Assembly (NCBI GenBank): GCA_034416335.1
Contig: DAOULV010000024.1
Location: 1 to 64,000 of the forward strand
Length of the DNA: 64,000 nt
Direction of reading: 5' to 3'
Source of the DNA: MGML01 sp034416335
Lineage (GTDB): Bacteria > Chloroflexota > Dehalococcoidia > Dehalococcoidales > UBA2162
This document shows, piece by piece, positions 60,046-64,000 of the stretch (positions are counted from its first letter, which is position 1; the number at the start of each line of letters is the position of its first letter). The notes under the pieces are model-generated. The model was not told the DNA's origin and did not search any database. It was given only the letters and a program-made list of their open reading frames with translations. The position numbers and the translations under genes are program-made.

Positions 60046-60911
60046 TATTCCTCACCAAGCAGCGCCAGTTCACCCGACATTATTCTATCCACTGTCTGGT
60101 ATCCCCATTCATCCTGTTTCCGATGGGCGTATAAACCAACGGCAATAATAAGATATCCGTAAATAAACAGCACTTCCGGAATCGTTGTATACAAAAGAGA
60201 GCCTTCGGAAAGCATCCCGGGGAAAAGTGTCGTTATCAACTGGAATATATAGTCGAAAATAGTGGCGCAGACTATTCCCAGTATTATTACCGTAAAGGTC
60301 AGACTCTGCCTTTGCTGTGATTTCAGGTACTGAATATACAGCCATAAAACCGGTGCCAGGACGATAATTAAAAGGGCATCAAGCACGCGTATCGTAATCT
60401 GGAATATTCCGGACAGCTCAAGTGAAGGACTATTTTTCAACAGGTCCGCAACCGGATATAGAGCCAGCAGCAGGCAAAATACGGCAGTCAGTACCAGCAG
60501 TACCAGTCCGCTGCGGTTAAGTCGTGTAACGTCGATTACCCGAAGCAAATTAATACAGAAAAACAGCAGCATCGCGTAAACGACAAATTGTACTCCCTGT
60601 ACAATCTGTAATATCTCCGCATTCTCCAGGCGTGACTCGAGTGCAGGGATTAATAGAGGTGTATTCGACAGGAATAGAATAACAGCCAGAGCGTAAATCA
60701 GAAGAAACAGGGAAAGAAATATAAACGCGGCTTTTAACTGCTTCCGGTAACTGAATGACACCCATAACGCCAGATACGAGCCCAGCAGGAGAGCTACCGG
60801 TTCCAGTATATCGACATACATAGTCATCGCATTCTCGGGAAGTAGCAGGACGACCAGAGCCGGTATTGCTATCGCGGGCAGCGCTATTTTCAAAAAACGA
60901 GTGTGCGTCAT
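60045..60911 (-). CDS. Multi-pass membrane protein, unknown
   Basis: A 288-aa protein with seven or so membrane helices and a short cytoplasmic tail (RKQDEWGYQTVDRIMSGEL...). The pattern resembles 7TM sensory or histidine-kinase-associated membrane domains but no signalling domain follows. The start at 60911 is chosen for AAGGTG eight bases upstream and because it places the first helix near the N-terminus. It overlaps the V4R gene by one base and may be the membrane part of the same sensory unit. Confidence 0.7.
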   Translation of the reverse strand: MTHTRFLKIALPAIAIPALVVLLLPENAMTMYVDILEPVALLLGSYLALWVSFSYRKQLKAAFIFLSLFLLIYALAVILFLSNTPLLIPALESRLENAEILQIVQGVQFVVYAMLLFFCINLLRVIDVTRLNRSGLVLLVLTAVFCLLLALYPVADLLKNSPSLELSGIFQITIRVLDALLIIVLAPVLWLYIQYLKSQQRQSLTFTVIILGIVCATIFDYIFQLITTLFPGMLSEGSLLYTTIPEVLFIYGYLIIAVGLYAHRKQDEWGYQTVDRIMSGELALLGEE

Positions 60912-61048
60912 ACAGTGCACCTTAATAGTTGAACATTTTACCATAAACCTAAGTTCAGCGTCCTTAGCCGAAAGTTTAAACATTCGCGTAACAATATTCG
61001 CAAATCAACCGGAGCCGTAATGTATCGATATCATTCATCACAGAGCAA

Positions 61049-61057
61049 TGTTATAAT
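61049..61057 (+). promoter_or_regulatory. Extended -10 promoter for rsmG
   Basis: TGTTATAAT: TG-n-TATAAT, 22 bases before the rsmG ATG; the -35 region is weak, consistent with an extended -10 promoter. Confidence 0.5.
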
Positions 61058-61078
61058 TGAGAACGCGGGAAGGAATAT

Positions 61079-61798
61079 ATGGAAAAACTTATTGCCGGGG
61101 CTGAAAAGCTGGGGCTGACGCTGAGTCAGGAACAGGTCGGGCAGTTCGAAGATTACTGCCGGGAAATGCTGGACTGGAACCAGCGGGTAAACCTTACGGC
61201 GATTACCGGATACGAGGAAGTGCAGGTAAGACATTTCCTTGATTCACTGGCAATTTACCCAGTGATGGACAGGTCTCAGCCGCTGAAAAACCTGCACATA
61301 CTTGATGTCGGCACCGGCGCCGGACTGCCGGGACTGCCGCTGAAAATAGCCCTCCCGGAGATAAAGCTAACACTGCTGGAATCCACCGCGAAAAAGACCG
61401 CATTCCTGAAATATCTCGTCAGTGCACTGGGACTGAAAGACACCGAGGTTCTTACCGGTCGTGCGGAAAAACTAGCTCGGGAAGACAGCTACCGGGCGGG
61501 TTTTAACACCGTAATTTCCAGGGCAGTAGCTGCTCTGAGTACGCTCGTGGAACTGACGCTGCCCTTCTGTCCTACCGGCGGAACCGTTATTTTGCCCAAG
61601 AAAGGTAACATCCGGCAGGAAGTGGAAGAAGCCCTTAAAGCAATAGATATTCTCGGCGGCAGTCTGCGTGAAATTAAGATGGTTGACCTTGATGAACTGA
61701 ACGATGAAAGATACATGGTTGTTATAGACAAGGTTTCCCCGACTCCAGATAAATACCCGCGTAGACCGGGCATTCCCGAAAAAAGACCTATTAAGTGA
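61079..61798 (+). CDS. rsmG: 16S rRNA m7G527 methyltransferase RsmG
   Basis: The 239-aa SAM enzyme methylates G527 of 16S rRNA. It has the RsmG/GidB hallmarks VNLTAI (about 39-44), RHFLDSLA, DVGTGAGLPGLPLKIA (SAM loop) and ISRAVAALSTLVEL. AAGGA lies four bases upstream of the ATG. The basic C-terminal tail (KYPRRPGIPEKRPIK) is common. A QueG-like gene follows by 15 bases. Confidence 0.94.
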   Translation: MEKLIAGAEKLGLTLSQEQVGQFEDYCREMLDWNQRVNLTAITGYEEVQVRHFLDSLAIYPVMDRSQPLKNLHILDVGTGAGLPGLPLKIALPEIKLTLLESTAKKTAFLKYLVSALGLKDTEVLTGRAEKLAREDSYRAGFNTVISRAVAALSTLVELTLPFCPTGGTVILPKKGNIRQEVEEALKAIDILGGSLREIKMVDLDELNDERYMVVIDKVSPTPDKYPRRPGIPEKRPIK

Positions 61799-61813
61799 GA
61801 TAAACAAATCAGT

Positions 61814-62746
61814 ATGAACAGTATCACCGGTGCATTACAAGAAAGCTTTGACCGTTCCGGATATAAATTCAGGAATGTGTCCATCACACGCCTTCCGGAG
61901 ATTCAGGAAGCCGTCGGAAGGCTTGTCAGAAACGGAGTCATCAGTAAGCTGTTGCATGCAAACTGGCACTTTTATCTCAGGGAAAACGATAACCTCCCTG
62001 ATGCCAAAACAATCATTGTTGTTGCGATACCCCAGCCCATTACTCGCCTCAGATTCGCATGGCAGGGAACCACCTACTCCGCCGATGTCGCGCCGCAGTT
62101 TATTTTTACAGATGACGAGTCCCGCGCTGAAAAGATACTGAAAGATACGCTGGAACTCCACGGTTACAGTGTTGCCAGGGCTCATCTGGCACTGAAAACA
62201 CTGGCAGCCGGAAGTGGACTGGCGGAGTATGGTCGAAATAACATCACCTATATTCCGGGGATGGGTAGTTTATTCAGATTGGTAGCTTTCTATAGCGACG
62301 TTCCCAACGAAGAAGATAAATGGCAAGAACCACAAATGATGGCCGACTGTGAAAACTGCTCTCTATGCAGGGAAATCTGTCCGACAGGCAGCATTTCCTC
62401 CGAACGTTTTTTAATAAGCGCCGAGAAATGTTTGGGCTCCCTCGGTGAAAGGAATCCGGATTTCGCTTACTGGGCACGACTGCAACCGGAATATCGCAGT
62501 GCATTTATCGGCTGTATGCTCTGTCAATCTGTATGCCCGGCAAACAGGTTCTACCTGGACAATATCAGCGAGGGTGCCCTGTTCCGGGAAGATGAAACCG
62601 GACTGATTCTGGACGACACCCCCCTGGAATCGCTGCCGCCCGAAACAAGAAAGAAACTGAATAATCCCTCCGATGCTTTATACCGTCGACTGCTGTCAAA
62701 CCTGAAAGCGCTGATTGAAAAGCAATCAAAACCAAATAACACCTGA
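61814..62746 (+). CDS. QueG-like iron-sulfur protein
   Basis: The 310-aa protein resembles epoxyqueuosine reductase: an N-terminal DUF1730-like domain and then two [4Fe-4S] sites, CENCSLCREICPTG (about 177-190) and CMLCQSVCPAN (about 235-245) with an intervening SAEKCLG. The segment GSGLAEYGRNNITYIPGMGS corresponds to the QueG loop near the cobalamin site. At 310 aa it is shorter than usual (350 to 380), and the C-terminal HEAT-like repeat is missing. Because no other queuosine genes are near, reductive dehalogenase-like or QueG functions remain possible; QueG-like is preferred. Confidence 0.7.
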   Translation: MNSITGALQESFDRSGYKFRNVSITRLPEIQEAVGRLVRNGVISKLLHANWHFYLRENDNLPDAKTIIVVAIPQPITRLRFAWQGTTYSADVAPQFIFTDDESRAEKILKDTLELHGYSVARAHLALKTLAAGSGLAEYGRNNITYIPGMGSLFRLVAFYSDVPNEEDKWQEPQMMADCENCSLCREICPTGSISSERFLISAEKCLGSLGERNPDFAYWARLQPEYRSAFIGCMLCQSVCPANRFYLDNISEGALFREDETGLILDDTPLESLPPETRKKLNNPSDALYRRLLSNLKALIEKQSKPNNT

Positions 62747-62849
62747 CGGTAATCAGGATTGATAAACCCGCTCAGCTGCCGAGTCATTCTGGCGCAGGCG
62801 GGAACCTACTTTTTGCAGCCTGAATATCCACTCAATAGAGGCATTAAGC

Positions 62850-62878
62850 TTGATAAACATAACTATTGGTAGTAGAAT
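62850..62878 (+). promoter_or_regulatory. Sigma70-type promoter for pdxST
   Basis: TTGATA (62850-62855), a 17-base spacer and TAGAAT (62873-62878), 44 bases before the pdxS ATG. A degenerate family A repeat end (GTCATTCTGGCGCAGGCGGG, from about 62784) lies just upstream. Confidence 0.65.
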
Positions 62879-62922
62879 TTACTACAGAACACAGTCAAAT
62901 TCACCAGCGAAAAGAGGACAAA

Positions 62923-63804
62923 ATGGAAACCGGAACGTGGAAAGTTAAGACCGGACTCGCCCAGATGCTCAAGGGCGGCGTGATAATGGATGTGGTCACA
63001 CCCGAGCATGCCAAGATAGCCGAAGACGCCGGTGCATGCGCGGTAATGGCTCTGGAGAGGGTCCCGGCTGATATCAGGGCTGCCGGCGGCGTCGCCCGCA
63101 TGGCTGACCCTACTATAATCGAAAATATAATGAAATCGGTAACCATCCCGGTTATGGCGAAATGCCGGATAGGCCATTTCGTTGAAGCGCAGGCACTCCA
63201 GGCCCTCGGAGTGGACTATATCGACGAATCGGAAGTCCTGACGCCTGCCGATGAAAACTACCATGTCTGGAAGCACGACTTCAAAACTCCCTTTGTCTGC
63301 GGCTGCCGCGACCTTGGAGAGGCTCTCCGCCGCATCGGCGAGGGCGCGGCAATGATAAGGACAAAGGGCGAAGCCGGTACCGGGAACATCGTGGAAGCGG
63401 TCAGGCATATGCGGACTGTGATGGACGGTATCCGCAGCCTGGTAAATGCCCCGCAGGAAGAACTGATGAAAATCGCCAAGGAAATGGGCGCTCCTTTCGA
63501 ACTGGTCGAGGAAGTACACAGGACGGGTAAACTGCCGGTGGTGAACTTCGCCGCAGGTGGAGTCGCAACGCCGGCCGATGCAGCCTTGATGATGCAGCTT
63601 GGTGCCGAGGGTGTTTTCGTCGGTTCGGGAATATTCAAGTCGAGTAATCCGAGTGTCAGAGCCAGAGCAATCGTCGAAGCCACCACTCACTATGAAGACC
63701 CGGAGATAATAGCTAAAGTCTCGAAAGACCTCGGCGAAGCAATGCCGGGACTGGAGATAAAACAGATTCCGGAAGACGAACTGCTGGCATCCAGGGGATG
63801 GTAG
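62923..63804 (+). CDS. pdxS: Pyridoxal 5'-phosphate synthase subunit PdxS
   Basis: The 293-aa synthase forms PLP from ribose 5-phosphate, glyceraldehyde 3-phosphate and ammonia. The ATG at 62923 follows AGAGGA at five bases; a reading from 62866 would add 19 residues not seen in the family. KTGLAQMLKGGVIMDVV, VMAKCRIGHFVEAQ (Lys 81-type) and GTGNIVEAVRHMR are family motifs; the ATP-free (beta/alpha)8 barrel forms dodecamers with PdxT. pdxT follows after 23 bases. Confidence 0.96.
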   Translation: METGTWKVKTGLAQMLKGGVIMDVVTPEHAKIAEDAGACAVMALERVPADIRAAGGVARMADPTIIENIMKSVTIPVMAKCRIGHFVEAQALQALGVDYIDESEVLTPADENYHVWKHDFKTPFVCGCRDLGEALRRIGEGAAMIRTKGEAGTGNIVEAVRHMRTVMDGIRSLVNAPQEELMKIAKEMGAPFELVEEVHRTGKLPVVNFAAGGVATPADAALMMQLGAEGVFVGSGIFKSSNPSVRARAIVEATTHYEDPEIIAKVSKDLGEAMPGLEIKQIPEDELLASRGW

Positions 63805-63827
63805 CGGATATCACAGAGGAAAAAGGT

Positions 63828-64000
63828 ATGAAAATAGGTGTCCTTGCATCGCAGGGAGCCTTTGCCGAACACATAGCCGTACTGAAAAAACTGGGCGTAG
63901 AAGCTTCACCCGTCCGTCTGCCCCGACAGCTGGCAGGTCTGGACGGGTTAATTATTCCCGGCGGAGAAAGTACCACCATCAGCAAGCTGATGAAGGATGA
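63828..64000 (+). CDS. pdxT: Pyridoxal 5'-phosphate synthase glutaminase PdxT, cut by window edge
   Basis: The first 57 codons of the class I glutaminase that supplies ammonia to PdxS. MKIGVLASQGAFAEHIAVLK and IIPGGESTTISKLM (the oxyanion-strand region) are typical of PdxT. The catalytic Cys lies beyond the window. The start at 63828 follows GAGGAAAAAGGT. Confidence 0.93.
   Translation, partial: MKIGVLASQGAFAEHIAVLKKLGVEASPVRLPRQLAGLDGLIIPGGESTTISKLMKD

Noticed and set aside
61814..62746. Reductive dehalogenase
   Set aside because: It has similar Fe-S motifs and the organism type would allow it, but it lacks a Tat signal and is far shorter; QueG-like fits better.

Overview
The window looks like a chromosome segment of a bacterium of the class Dehalococcoidia (Chloroflexota) or a close relative. 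This is inferred from gene content and layout, not from a marker-gene phylogeny. Pointers are a Tat-exported molybdoenzyme of the formate dehydrogenase/OmeA type with an NrfD-like membrane subunit, an archaeal-type Thi4, a geranylgeranyl-reductase-like flavoprotein, a stand-alone AICAR transformylase and dense intergenic hairpin repeats. Clear sigma70-type promoters occur throughout. By eye most genes have middling GC, and a few AT-rich islands stand out (1391-2083, 9872-10474, 31200-32550, 45300-47750).

The central theme is a selenocysteine (Sec) economy built around formate oxidation. fdhA (2534-5587) is interrupted by an in-frame TGA at 3116-3118 that is read as Sec; a bacterial SECIS-like hairpin follows it. 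Its Fe-S subunit, NrfD-type subunit, FdhE, TatA and TatC follow directly. tRNA-Sec (selC, 9634-9730), selB, selA and selD lie within the next 24 kb, and selD itself carries an in-frame TGA at its active site. fdhD sits further on in a run with other sulfur or Fe-S enzymes (thi4, mnmA, MOSC, fdhD, nadA; 35099-39134). A Sec formate dehydrogenase and every dedicated function for making Sec are therefore within about 36 kb.

Layout: the start of rplI (bL9, minus) at the left edge; a MITE-like repeat split by a 1.76 kb IS6-like element that carries a membrane-protein passenger gene (415-2177); the fdh promoter and a leader with two terminator-like hairpins; fdh and tat genes; selC; small orphan genes (9.9-13.5 kb); a nuclease-fold candidate and an FAD enzyme; selB, AICAR transformylase and selA interleaved with hairpin repeats; a hydrolase; an ABC-2 exporter operon with one ATPase and four permeases behind its own terminator-ended leader (22.1-26.6 kb); a duplicated cupin-like protein; a second MITE copy; a TetR-controlled ABC exporter (27.9-31.2 kb); a permease remnant and an AT-rich HEPN-like gene; selD; MFS; the sulfur-enzyme run; then a long minus-strand run behind a TPP riboswitch (thiC, cinA, M50 protease, DUF457-type, geranylgeranyl-reductase-like, and a GreA carrying an integrase-like N-terminal domain).

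After an AT-rich type II restriction-modification pair (45.4-47.7 kb) come PhoU and Na/Pi-transporter genes and a type IV pilus motor/platform cluster (pilB, pilC, pilO-like, a pilM-pilN fusion, pilT). It is bracketed by c-di-GMP enzymes (a GAF-GAF-GGDEF cyclase and an HD-GYP response regulator), a V4R sensor-like protein and a multi-pass membrane protein. The right edge holds rsmG, a QueG-like Fe-S protein, pdxS and the first part of pdxT.
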